From: Sporobacter sp038405045
GTDB lineage: Bacteria; Bacillota; Clostridia; Oscillospirales; Oscillospiraceae
Assembly (NCBI GenBank): GCA_038405045.1
Contig: JBBZIV010000004.1
Location: 1 to 26,435, forward strand
DNA length: 26,435 nt
Direction: 5' to 3'
The translations under genes and the position numbers were made by a program. The notes beneath the pieces were generated by a model, which ran no database searches, was not told the DNA's origin, and saw only the letters and a list, made by a program, of their open reading frames with translations. Position 1 is the first letter of the stretch. Each line of letters begins with the position of its first letter. Shown piece after piece: positions 8,209-15,094 of this stretch.

Positions 8209-9516
8209 TTAGTTTCGGGCGTTGATATTTGCGGTAATGTCACGGATCATCTGAGAAAACGGTGAAGAAGCTTTCATAGTATCCTCTATACGGCGAATGG
8301 AGGATAAAACTGTTGTATGATCACGGCCTTCATAGAGATCCCCAATGTCCTTGAGGGATAAATTTGTCAGCTTGCGGATCAGGTACATTGACACCTGTCT
8401 GGCTTGCGCTGTGTTTTTAGTCCGACGCTGCCCCTTTAAATCATCCGATGTGAGGGAATAGAATTTGGCTGTTTCATCAATTATGAGATCTGCCGTGGGC
8501 ATATATTCTGTTTTTTCCTTAAACATATCTTTGATGGCCTTGGCAACGGAAGAGACGGTGATGCTGTCGTTCATCAGATCACGGTAAGCCATCACTTTTT
8601 TAACGGCGCCTTCAATCTGCCGGACATTTGATGTCATGTTTTCAGCAATATAATCGGATACATCGTCCGGCAGGAACATGCCAAGCTGCTCGGCTTTATT
8701 TTTGATGATCGCCATTCGTGTTTCATAATCGGGCGGCTGTATATCTGCCAAGAGGCCAGATTCGAAGCGGGTTTTGAGACGGTCTTCCAGGCGTGTCATC
8801 TCATTGGGCGGCCGGTCGGACGTGAAAACGATTTGACGATTTGCTTCATACAAGGTGTTGAAAGTGTGAAAGAATTCTTCCTGTGTCTGAATTTTGCCAG
8901 CTATAAACTGAATATCATCCATTAAAAACAAATCAGCGCCGCGATACTTTTCCCGAAATTCAACGTTTTTGCCGACCTGCAGCGCTAATATCAGTTCGTT
9001 CGTGAAATCATCACCCTTAACATAGACGATATGATATTCTGGATGTTTTTTAGCGACGGCGTGACGGATGGCATGCAGCAGATGCGTTTTGCCGAGCCCG
9101 GAATCGCCATAAATAAAGAGAGGGTTGAAGTTTTTTATCTGTCCCTCGGCAACAGCTTTTGCTGCAGCATGGGCAAACTTGTTGGAATTACCGACAACAA
9201 AACGCTCAAATGTAAATTCCTCTTCAGAAGGGTCAAAGGACGGTTCTTTTTGCTTGAAGGCGTCCAGCTCACCTTCCCCCAGCACGAGAACATCAAAGTC
9301 ACCTGAAAACAGCTCATTCAATGCGTTTTTGACAGATCCTAAAAAACGCCCTTCGATCACATCTTTTTTGAAATTGGAAGGCGTATGAATAACAAGACGG
9401 TTATCGACGATTTCAACGGCCGTACAATCGTCAAACCAAGTAGTTATCGCCGTCGATGTAAGCTCGTTACCCAGTATTTTTAGAATTTTGCCCCAAACAT
9501 CGGCAGCTGAGTTCAT
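8209..9516 (-). CDS. dnaA: Chromosomal replication initiator protein DnaA
   Basis: DnaA binds boxes at oriC, melts DNA and recruits the helicase. The 435-residue protein has all four domains: domain I (about 1-80, MNSAADVWGKILKILGNEL), a short acidic linker (about 81-100), the AAA+ domain with Walker A GDSGLGKT (137-144), Walker B LFLMDD (196-201) and the RLKTRFESGL arginine-finger region (about 247-256), and domain IV with the DNA-binding signature GRDHTTV (397-403). Length is near the Bacillus norm (446). The ATG at 9516 has AAAGGATGG about seven bases upstream. A sigma-A-type promoter lies about 110 bases upstream. Unusually, the upstream neighbour is rpsT rather than rpmH. Confidence 0.98.
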   Translation of the reverse strand: MNSAADVWGKILKILGNELTSTAITTWFDDCTAVEIVDNRLVIHTPSNFKKDVIEGRFLGSVKNALNELFSGDFDVLVLGEGELDAFKQKEPSFDPSEEEFTFERFVVGNSNKFAHAAAKAVAEGQIKNFNPLFIYGDSGLGKTHLLHAIRHAVAKKHPEYHIVYVKGDDFTNELILALQVGKNVEFREKYRGADLFLMDDIQFIAGKIQTQEEFFHTFNTLYEANRQIVFTSDRPPNEMTRLEDRLKTRFESGLLADIQPPDYETRMAIIKNKAEQLGMFLPDDVSDYIAENMTSNVRQIEGAVKKVMAYRDLMNDSITVSSVAKAIKDMFKEKTEYMPTADLIIDETAKFYSLTSDDLKGQRRTKNTAQARQVSMYLIRKLTNLSLKDIGDLYEGRDHTTVLSSIRRIEDTMKASSPFSQMIRDITANINARN

Positions 9517-9553
9517 TTGCGTCCATCCTTTCGGCGTTTCATAAAAAGAAAAA

Positions 9554-9572
9554 CGGTCTATTCAGCCGACCG
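9554..9572 (-). terminator. Terminator-like hairpin in the dnaA leader (possible attenuator)
   Basis: In the dnaA transcript a short CGGTC/GACCG stem (9568-9572 with 9554-9558, 9-base loop) is followed by TTTTTCTTTTT. It lies between the promoter and the start codon. The stem is only 5 bp, so termination would be weak; regulation of dnaA by it is inference. Confidence 0.35.
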
Positions 9573-9627
9573 CTGCAAAAAAGCAAGCACTACACGCGAA
9601 CTGAAAAGCTGCGCGCATATCTGTTAT

Positions 9628-9656
9628 ATTTTATCAAAATTGTCCGTTAAAAGCAA
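9628..9656 (-). promoter_or_regulatory. dnaA promoter (sigma-A type)
   Basis: On the minus strand TTGCTT (9651-9656) and TAAAAT (9628-9633) are separated by 17 bases, giving a leader of about 105 bases before the dnaA ATG. The remaining part of the 284-bp gap holds the rpsT terminator and nothing else that I recognise. Confidence 0.65.
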
Positions 9657-9689
9657 GCATACAATATAAAAAGAAAACAGTGTTAACGC

Positions 9690-9727
9690 CGGAAAACAAA
9701 AAGGCAGGGAGCAATTCCCTGCCTTTT
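9690..9727 (-). terminator. rpsT intrinsic terminator
   Basis: A perfect 12-bp stem (9699-9710 with 9716-9727) with a 5-base loop is followed, in the rpsT direction, by TTTTTGTTTT. It lies between rpsT and dnaA, so dnaA is transcribed from its own promoter. Confidence 0.88.
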
Positions 9728-9800
9728 ATGGTTATGGACTCAGCCACTGTTCCAAGTGGTTCATGCGGCACGTAAAAGCAGATATTCCCCGCTCTGCGTG

Positions 9801-10067
9801 TTACTGAGCCAAGCCGTTTAATTTAAGCGTCATTCCGCTTTTCTTATGGGCCGCGTTGTTCTTGTGAATCAGGCCCTTTGAAGCTGCGGTGTCGACTGTT
9901 TTGACAGCAACTTTATAGGCGCTTTCGGCTGCTTCCCGGTTTCCCTCGGCCACCGCCGTGTCAAATTTTTTCAGGCTTGTCTTCAATTCTGACTTAGCCG
10001 CCTTGTTTCTTAAGTTGCGCACTTTAGCAACGAGAACTCTTTTTTCAGCGGATTTGATGTTCGGCAT
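9801..10067 (-). CDS. rpsT: 30S ribosomal protein S20
   Basis: S20 is a small basic protein of the 30S subunit that binds 16S rRNA near its 5' domain. The 88-residue protein begins MPNIKSAEKRVLVAKVRNLRNKAAKSELKT and contains VDTAASKGLIHKNNAAHKKSGM, the standard S20 sequence with its long basic helices. Length is typical. An AGGAGG lies 12 bases before the ATG at 10067, slightly far but with no better start. It is monocistronic, with a clear promoter upstream and a terminator downstream. It is divergent from gpr, a pairing I recall from other Firmicutes; here the pair sits right beside dnaA. Confidence 0.96.
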   Translation of the reverse strand: MPNIKSAEKRVLVAKVRNLRNKAAKSELKTSLKKFDTAVAEGNREAAESAYKVAVKTVDTAASKGLIHKNNAAHKKSGMTLKLNGLAQ

Positions 10068-10125
10068 TTTCTCTGGCCACCTCCTCCTATATAGTCACTG
10101 TCTGCATTTGACTGTGCAGTTAGTT

Positions 10126-10154
10126 ATTCTAACATAAGGTTAGCTTAAATGCAA
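10126..10154 (-). promoter_or_regulatory. rpsT promoter (sigma-A type)
   Basis: On the minus strand TTGCAT (10149-10154), a 17-base spacer, then TAGAAT (10126-10131). The leader of roughly 50 bases contains a small CTGCA/TGCAG hairpin (10102-10119). Confidence 0.75.
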
Positions 10155-10174
10155 GATGTCTTTTAAATAATTTC

Positions 10175-10203
10175 GCATAGGTGTCATCTTTTTGTGCAGA
10201 ATA
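10175..10203 (+). promoter_or_regulatory. Candidate sigma-G/sigma-F promoter for gpr
   Basis: GCATA (10175-10179) fits the forespore -35 pattern GHATR. Seventeen bases later CAGAATA (10197-10203) matches CATnHTA at all but one position. The predicted start is close to the gpr ribosome site. B. subtilis gpr is known to be transcribed by forespore sigma factors. Confidence 0.48.
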
Positions 10204-10231
10204 AGCGCAAAGACGGGAAGGAGCTATGATA

Positions 10232-11137
10232 ATGCAAATGAAGCGAACAGACCTGGCTGTAGAAGCCAGAGATCTTTGGAAGGAAAGCGCCGACAAACAG
10301 ACGACGCTTTCCGGCGTTAAGTCGCGCGATAAAGAGGTCAACGGGTTTAAGGTCACGACGGTCGAAATAATCGATGACGCGGGCGCTCAGGCCTTAAATA
10401 AACCTATCGGAAAATATGTGACGATGGAAATTGATAAGCTCATTAAACGGGAAGACAATGCTTTTAATCTGGGGGCTGAGACGCTTGGCACTGAAATCGC
10501 GGACATGCTGCAGCTCAAAGATAACGACAGCGTTCTCGTTGTTGGTCTTGGAAATGAAGCCATTACGCCGGACGCCGTTGGCCCAAAGACTGCGAAAAAT
10601 ACAATGGTAACGCGCCATCTCGTCGAAAAAATGCCTGATGAATTCGGCTCCATGCGCCGCGTCTCCGTCGTTGTATCGGGCGTCCTCGGAACGACGGGCA
10701 TTGAAAGCGCTGATTTTATCAAAGCTGTTGTGGAAAAACTGAAACCCAATTGCGTCATTGCCGTCGATGCGCTGGCTTCCCGCAAGCTTGCCCGTGTCTG
10801 CCGGACGGTTCAGCTTGCCGATACCGGCATTATTCCCGGTTCGGGCGTCGGTAACAGCCGCGCTGCAATTAACAAAGAAACACTCGGCGTACCGGTGACA
10901 GCTATCGGCGTGCCGACAGTTGTTGATGCGGGCACGCTTGCCGCCGATTTGGCAGAGCAAGCCGGGGCAAAAGATGTCAATCCCGAGGATCTGTCGAAAT
11001 ACGGCGGTTCCATGATTGTTACGCCGAAGGAAATTGACGCCAATGTCGGTGATTTGGCCAAGCTTGTCGGTTATGGCATTAATCTGGCGCTTCATAAGAA
11101 CATTCCTATTGAAGACATGAATATGTTTTTAAGCTGA
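10232..11137 (+). CDS. gpr: Germination protease GPR (peptidase family A25)
   Basis: GPR degrades the small acid-soluble proteins that coat spore DNA, so the organism can make endospores. The 301-residue protein shows the family core: RTDLAVEA near the N-terminus, GLGNEAITPDAVGPKT with the expected catalytic Asp114, VIAVDALASRKLARV with Asp179, and GSGVGNSRAAIN. AAGGAG at 10218-10223 is only two bases from the ATG at 10226 but eight from the ATG at 10232, so I prefer the latter. Only seven residues then precede the RTD/LAVE site where the Bacillus zymogen is cut, compared with about 15 in Bacillus. It is divergent from rpsT and may be expressed alone in the forespore. Confidence 0.95.
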   Translation: MQMKRTDLAVEARDLWKESADKQTTLSGVKSRDKEVNGFKVTTVEIIDDAGAQALNKPIGKYVTMEIDKLIKREDNAFNLGAETLGTEIADMLQLKDNDSVLVVGLGNEAITPDAVGPKTAKNTMVTRHLVEKMPDEFGSMRRVSVVVSGVLGTTGIESADFIKAVVEKLKPNCVIAVDALASRKLARVCRTVQLADTGIIPGSGVGNSRAAINKETLGVPVTAIGVPTVVDAGTLAADLAEQAGAKDVNPEDLSKYGGSMIVTPKEIDANVGDLAKLVGYGINLALHKNIPIEDMNMFLS

Positions 11138-11152
11138 CGGAAGAGGTGCGAA

Positions 11153-11168
11153 TGTTTCACGTGAAACT
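11153..11168. promoter_or_regulatory. parS: parS site 1 (15 of 16 match)
   Basis: The site matches the Firmicutes/B. subtilis parS 16-mer TGTTTCACGTGAAACA except for the last base (T for A). It lies 14 bp upstream of the parA promoter -35, so Spo0J bound here could also affect parAB transcription. Confidence 0.9.
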
Positions 11169-11181
11169 TTTTGATTTGTCC

Positions 11182-11209
11182 TTGAAAAGAAGGGGCGGTA
11201 TGCTATAAT
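11182..11209 (+). promoter_or_regulatory. parA operon promoter (extended -10)
   Basis: TTGAAA (11182-11187), a 16-base spacer and TATAAT (11204-11209) preceded by TGC, an extended -10. It should drive parA, parB and the genes that follow closely. Confidence 0.75.
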
Positions 11210-11237
11210 TATGAAAGCGTAAACATGGAGGTGACAC

Positions 11238-12008
11238 ATGGGAAAAATTATCGCAGTTACCAATCAGAAGGGCGGCGTCGGGAAAACGACGACCTGCGTC
11301 AATCTCTGCTGCGCGCTGAAAGAGCTTGGCGTAAAGGTCCTTTTATGTGATATTGATCCACAGGGCAACTGCACATCCGGGATGGGTGTTGATAAAAATA
11401 TGGCATCGCCGAATCTTTATAATGTCCTTGTGGACGGTGTCCGCGCAGAGGCGGCCATCATCAAAACGGATTACGGCGATGTTTTGCCTTCAAACGCCAT
11501 CTTATCCGGGGCTGGCATTGAACTTGTCAACGCTAAAGCGCGCGAGTTTGTGTTAAAAACAGCCTTGTCGGGCATTAAACAAAAGTACGATTACATATTT
11601 GTTGACTGCCCCCCGTCCCTGGAAATGCTAACGCTCAACGCCCTGTGCGCGGCCGATACCGTGATGATCCCGGTTCAATGCGAATATTTTGCCCTTGAAG
11701 GGCTGACCGACCTGATTACGACGATCCGCATGACGAAAAAAGCTTTGAACCCTGCGCTGGAAATTGAAGGCGTCCTGCTCACCATGTTCGACTCACGCAC
11801 GAATTTTTCCATGCAGGTGGCCGACGAAGTTAAAAAATTCTTTAAAAACAAGGTTTATAACGTTGTTATTCCGCGCAATGTCCGCATTTCGGAGGCGCCA
11901 AGCCACGGGATACCGGTTCTTGTCTATGACAGAGCGTCGCGCGGCGCGCAGACGTACAGCGATTTGGGTAAAGAATTTATTCGTCGCAATAAAGCGGCAA
12001 AACTCTAA
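11238..12008 (+). CDS. soj: Chromosome partitioning ATPase ParA/Soj
   Basis: Soj is a Walker-type ATPase that works with Spo0J at parS in origin segregation and, in B. subtilis, modulates DnaA activity. The 256-residue length is that of chromosomal Soj (no N-terminal DNA-binding extension as in plasmid ParA). It has the deviant Walker A KGGVGKTT (11-18), DIDPQGNCTSGMG (Walker A' with DxDPQ), YIFVDCPPSLEMLTLNAL (Walker B) and IPRNVRISEAPSHGIPV near the end. GGAGGTGA precedes the ATG. A parS and an extended -10 promoter are directly upstream and spo0J follows 51 bases after the stop. Confidence 0.96.
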   Translation: MGKIIAVTNQKGGVGKTTTCVNLCCALKELGVKVLLCDIDPQGNCTSGMGVDKNMASPNLYNVLVDGVRAEAAIIKTDYGDVLPSNAILSGAGIELVNAKAREFVLKTALSGIKQKYDYIFVDCPPSLEMLTLNALCAADTVMIPVQCEYFALEGLTDLITTIRMTKKALNPALEIEGVLLTMFDSRTNFSMQVADEVKKFFKNKVYNVVIPRNVRISEAPSHGIPVLVYDRASRGAQTYSDLGKEFIRRNKAAKL

Positions 12009-12018
12009 GGAATGACGG

Positions 12019-12036
12019 CGGCGCAGTGTTGCGCCG
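12019..12036 (+). other. Hairpin between parA and parB
   Basis: CGGCGCA (12019-12025) and TGCGCCG (12030-12036) form a perfect 7-bp GC-rich stem with a GTGT loop, followed by only three T. It is too weak in T-run for a good terminator; it may set mRNA stability or parA:parB ratio. Confidence 0.45.
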
Positions 12037-12059
12037 GTTTGATGAGGAGAGATATCTAA

Positions 12060-12929
12060 ATGGCGGAAAAAGGCCTTGGCATGGGGCTGGGCGCGTTATT
12101 CGGGGAAGCGGCGCTGGACGCGCTGCCTAATGATTTTGTTTATCTGCCGATCACAAAGGTCGAACCGAGAAAAGACCAGCCGCGATCGGTTTTTAGTGAG
12201 GAAGGGCTACAAGAGCTGGCTGAATCGATCCGGGAGCACGGCGTCCTGCAGCCCCTGACGGTTCGTCGTGTCGGCGATGGATATTATCAGATTATTGCCG
12301 GTGAGCGCCGCTGGCGCGCTTCCAGAATGGCGGGCCTGTTTGAAGTCCCCGCCCGCGTTATCGAAGCAGACGACCGGAAGGCAACCGAGCTTGCCATGGT
12401 GGAAAACCTCCAGCGCGAGGACTTAAACCCCGTCGAGGAAGCGCGCGGTTATCGCGCGCTGATGACTGAATACGCGCTGACGCAGGAGGACGTGGCCCGC
12501 CGCGTTGGCAAATCACGGCCTGTTGTGGCAAATGCGCTGCGTTTATTGGCGCTGCCTGAAAACCTTTTAAAAAAGCTTGAGACAGGTGAACTGTCCGTCG
12601 GCTCGGCCAGAACGCTTTTATCCTTAGAAGACGAGGTCAGAATTCAGGAGGCGGCGCTGGCCATTACCGAAAGCGGTATGTCGGTGCGTGATGCCGAAAA
12701 GCTTGTGAAGAAAATGAAGACGGAGCCGGAGAACGTTCAAACAATCGGGGCAGGCGTCGTTGTCAATTACATTGAAGAGCTGGAGACGCGCATGACGAAG
12801 ACGCTGGGGCGGCGCGTCAGAATTGTTGACGGCAAAAACAAAGGCCGCATTGAAATTGAGTATTATGATCGCGATGATTTTGAACAGCTGTACAATTTAT
12901 TGTCAGCCAAAGGAGACAATAACGCATGA
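12060..12929 (+). CDS. spo0J: Chromosome partitioning protein ParB/Spo0J
   Basis: Spo0J binds parS, spreads along DNA as a CTP-dependent clamp and loads SMC condensin. The 289-residue protein opens with MAEKGLGMGLGALFGE, the conserved N-terminal Soj-stimulating motif. The CTP-binding part has QPRSVF, GERRWRASRMAGL (81-93) and ENLQREDLNPVEEA (115-128). The DNA-binding helix-turn-helix is at about 141-162 (TQEDVARRVGKSRPVVANALRL), and the C-terminal dimer region ends in RGIEIEYY-like sequence (GRIEIEYYDRDDFEQLYNLL). AGGAGA precedes the ATG. The stop overlaps the next ATG by four bases. Both parS sites in the window are its expected targets. Confidence 0.96.
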   Translation: MAEKGLGMGLGALFGEAALDALPNDFVYLPITKVEPRKDQPRSVFSEEGLQELAESIREHGVLQPLTVRRVGDGYYQIIAGERRWRASRMAGLFEVPARVIEADDRKATELAMVENLQREDLNPVEEARGYRALMTEYALTQEDVARRVGKSRPVVANALRLLALPENLLKKLETGELSVGSARTLLSLEDEVRIQEAALAITESGMSVRDAEKLVKKMKTEPENVQTIGAGVVVNYIEELETRMTKTLGRRVRIVDGKNKGRIEIEYYDRDDFEQLYNLLSAKGDNNA

Positions 12930-13300
12930 ATAAACGCGCGGAGGGGATGTCGGAGGCACAAGCTGCCGACCCCGTCAAACCCGAAAAACACGAGACAAAC
13001 CGGAAGGAAAAGTCAAAAAGATCAGTCATTATCTATATTGCGACGCTATTTATCGTCGTCTTCCTTTTTATTCTTCTGTCTTATTTCGTCCAGCAGCGCA
13101 ACAACTCGCAAATCAGCACGCTGTCTGAACGCAACGCGACAGCCCAGCATAATATTGAAAACCTGCAGCAGGAGAATCTGCAGCTTAAATCAGATAATAC
13201 GGCTTTTCAGGAGCGGATCGCGAACCTTGAGGCACAGGTCGCCGACCTTCAAAATCAGCTTGGCGGGCAGGCTCAAAACGGCGCGACAAGCGGGTCGTAA
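12926..13300 (+). CDS. Small single-pass membrane protein with coiled coil, unrecognised
   Basis: I do not recognise a family. The 124-residue protein has a charged N-terminal part (1-32, many Lys/Glu), one strong membrane segment (about 33-55, SVIIYIATLFIVVFLFILLSYFV), a heptad-like coiled coil (about 63-113, ISTLSERN...IENLQQENLQLKSD...RIANLEAQVADLQNQL) and a Gly/Ser/Gln-rich tail. The positive residues before the membrane segment suggest the N-terminus stays inside and the coiled coil faces outside. This layout resembles FtsB/DivIC-like septum proteins, but no signature decides it. The ATG overlaps the parB stop (ATGA) with AAAGGAGA upstream, so it is translationally coupled to spo0J and serS follows. 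Confidence 0.85.
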   Translation: MNKRAEGMSEAQAADPVKPEKHETNRKEKSKRSVIIYIATLFIVVFLFILLSYFVQQRNNSQISTLSERNATAQHNIENLQQENLQLKSDNTAFQERIANLEAQVADLQNQLGGQAQNGATSGS

Positions 13301-13318
13301 ACGGCGGCGGCCGATTAA

Positions 13319-13333
13319 GCGGCACGGTGCCGC
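13319..13333. repeat. Short GC-rich palindrome before serS
   Basis: GCGGCA and TGCCGC flank CGG, a perfect 6-bp stem with a 3-base loop. It lies in the 65-bp gap before serS, with no T-run. The gap is too short for a T-box leader. Confidence 0.4.
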
Positions 13334-13365
13334 CAGAGAGATTATTGAATTGTGGTGAAATACAG

Positions 13366-14658
13366 ATGATTGATATAAAGCTGATTCGAGAGAATCCTAA
13401 GGCTGTCAAGCAAAAGCTGCATGACAAAGAAGCTGATTGTGACGCGGCGGTTGACGCGATTCTGGCGCTTGACACCCGGCGGCGCGAGCTCATCTTAAAA
13501 ACGGAGTCCTGCAAAGCGGAGCAAAATAAGCTTTCAAAGCAAATTCCGCAGCTGAAAAAAGAAGGCGCAGACACAGCGGTGCTTTTCGAACAGATCAACG
13601 ACCTCAAAGAGACGATAAAAGCCTGTGACGGGCAACTCAAGGACGTTGAGAACGAATACACGACGCTGCTACTCAGCTTGCCGAATCTGCCGGACGATGA
13701 TCTGAAGCCCGGCGGCAAGGAGCATAACGAGCCGATTCGATATTTCGGGCAGGCGCATTCATTTGATTTTGAACCAAAAAACCACGTTGATCTTTGTACC
13801 GCCTTGGGGCTCATCGATTATGTCCGCGGCGTGAAGCTCTCTGGCAGCGGTTTTTGGGTCTATCGCGGCATGGGAGCCCGCCTGGAATGGGCGCTTTTAA
13901 ATTATTTTATTGACACACACTTGGCAGACGGGTATGAGCTCGTACTGGTTCCGCATATGCTGGGTTATGAATGCGGGCTGACAGCCGGGCAGTTTCCAAA
14001 ATTTGAAGACGACGTCTTTTGGCTTGACAGCAGTGCCGATGAGCGCCGCCGGTTTATGCTCCCGACGGCTGAGACGGCGCTGATCTCTCTCCACCGTGAT
14101 GAAATTCTCGCGGAAGCGGACCTGCCGAGGAAATACATTTCTTACACGCCCTGTTTTCGGCGTGAGGCCGGGTCATACCGGGCCGACGAGCGCGGCATGG
14201 TACGCGGCCATCAGTTCAACAAGGTCGAAATGGTTCAGTTTACGAAGCCGGAGAACTCCGATGCAGCTTTTGATGAGCTTGTTACAAAAGCGGAAGCGCT
14301 CGTCAAAGGCCTTGGATTTCATTTCAGAACTGTGAAGCTTGCGGCGGCGGACTGTTCAGCGTCCATGGCGCGGACGTATGATATCGAAATACAGATTCCA
14401 TCAATGGATGGGTATAAAGAGGTTTCCTCCGTCTCCAACGCGCGCGATTATCAGGCACGGCGTGGTGCCATGCGCTTCAAGCGCGAGGCGACCGGAAAAA
14501 TGGAATTTGTTCATACGCTTAACGGCTCAGGCCTCGCCACAAGCCGGATTTTACCGGCGCTTGTCGAACAAAATCAACAGCGGGACGGCAGCGTTGTCAT
14601 CCCGGAAGTTCTGCGCCAATATCTCGGCGGGCTAGAGATGATCAGACCGGGAGAATAA
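13366..14658 (+). CDS. serS: Serine--tRNA ligase
   Basis: SerRS charges tRNA-Ser (and tRNA-Sec) with serine; it is a class II synthetase. From ATG at 13366 the protein has 430 residues, the usual size, starting MIDIKLIRENPKAVKQKLHDK. The N-terminal coiled-coil arm that grips the tRNA long variable arm spans about 25-110. Motif 2 lies around CFRREAGSYRADERGMVRGHQFNKVE (from Cys263), and motif 3 is GSGLATSR (387-394), where many homologues have GSGLAVGR. I rejected the GTG at 13327 because homology starts at MIDIKL and GGTGA lies seven bases before that ATG. It follows the coiled-coil gene without a visible promoter. Confidence 0.97.
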   Translation: MIDIKLIRENPKAVKQKLHDKEADCDAAVDAILALDTRRRELILKTESCKAEQNKLSKQIPQLKKEGADTAVLFEQINDLKETIKACDGQLKDVENEYTTLLLSLPNLPDDDLKPGGKEHNEPIRYFGQAHSFDFEPKNHVDLCTALGLIDYVRGVKLSGSGFWVYRGMGARLEWALLNYFIDTHLADGYELVLVPHMLGYECGLTAGQFPKFEDDVFWLDSSADERRRFMLPTAETALISLHRDEILAEADLPRKYISYTPCFRREAGSYRADERGMVRGHQFNKVEMVQFTKPENSDAAFDELVTKAEALVKGLGFHFRTVKLAAADCSASMARTYDIEIQIPSMDGYKEVSSVSNARDYQARRGAMRFKREATGKMEFVHTLNGSGLATSRILPALVEQNQQRDGSVVIPEVLRQYLGGLEMIRPGE

Positions 14659-14683
14659 AGAGACAGAAAGGCAAGGGAACATA

Positions 14684-15094
14684 ATGAAAAAGCTGATTTC
14701 GGAGTTCAAATCATTTGCTATTAAAGGCAATGTCATGGATCTGGCTATCGGTGTTATCATCGGCGCTGCTTTTTCAAAAATTATTTCTTCACTTGTCAAC
14801 GACATCGCCATGCCGTTTATTGGTATGTTTCTTGGCGGCGTCGACTTCTCAAGCTGGGTCATCGACCTGCCACGCTTTTTCGGTCAGCAAAAGCCTATCC
14901 TCCTAAAGCTTGGCGTTTTTATTAATACCGTCATTGAGTTTCTCATTCTCGCAGTCGTCGTCTTTGTGTTTATCAAACTGATCAACAGCCTGAAGAAAAA
15001 AGAAAAGGAAGCGCCATCTGCACCGCCGGAGCCAACGCGCGAAGAAGTTCTGCTCACGGAGATCCGTGACATTTTAAGAGACAAAAAGGATTGA
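14684..15094 (+). CDS. mscL: Large-conductance mechanosensitive channel
   Basis: MscL opens under membrane tension to release solutes during osmotic downshock. The 136-residue protein has the family layout: N-terminal amphipathic helix (MKKLISEFKSFAIKGN), TM1 about 15-43 (MDLAIGVIIGAAFSKIISSLVNDIAMP), a periplasm-side loop (44-72), TM2 about 73-100 (LKLGVFINTVIEFLILAVVVFVFIKLI) and a cytoplasmic helix at the end (TREEVLLTEIRDILRDK) after a charged, Pro-rich linker. AAGGGAA precedes the ATG. It lies 25 bases after serS, and its stop directly abuts the rsmG start, so it appears to be part of the parA-rsmG run. Confidence 0.96.
   Translation: MKKLISEFKSFAIKGNVMDLAIGVIIGAAFSKIISSLVNDIAMPFIGMFLGGVDFSSWVIDLPRFFGQQKPILLKLGVFINTVIEFLILAVVVFVFIKLINSLKKKEKEAPSAPPEPTREEVLLTEIRDILRDKKD

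Noticed and set aside
10394..11095. Long minus-strand open frame opposite gpr
   Set aside because: It is a shadow of gpr; its translation has no recognisable domain and it would overlap the whole coding region of a conserved protease.
13301..13365. T-box or riboswitch before serS
   Set aside because: The gap of 65 bases is too short and shows only a 15-base palindrome.
13185..13814. Long minus-strand open frame opposite the start of serS
   Set aside because: It is antisense to a clear serS and the coiled-coil gene, has a low-complexity Ser/Arg/Cys-rich translation and no recognisable motif or ribosome site.
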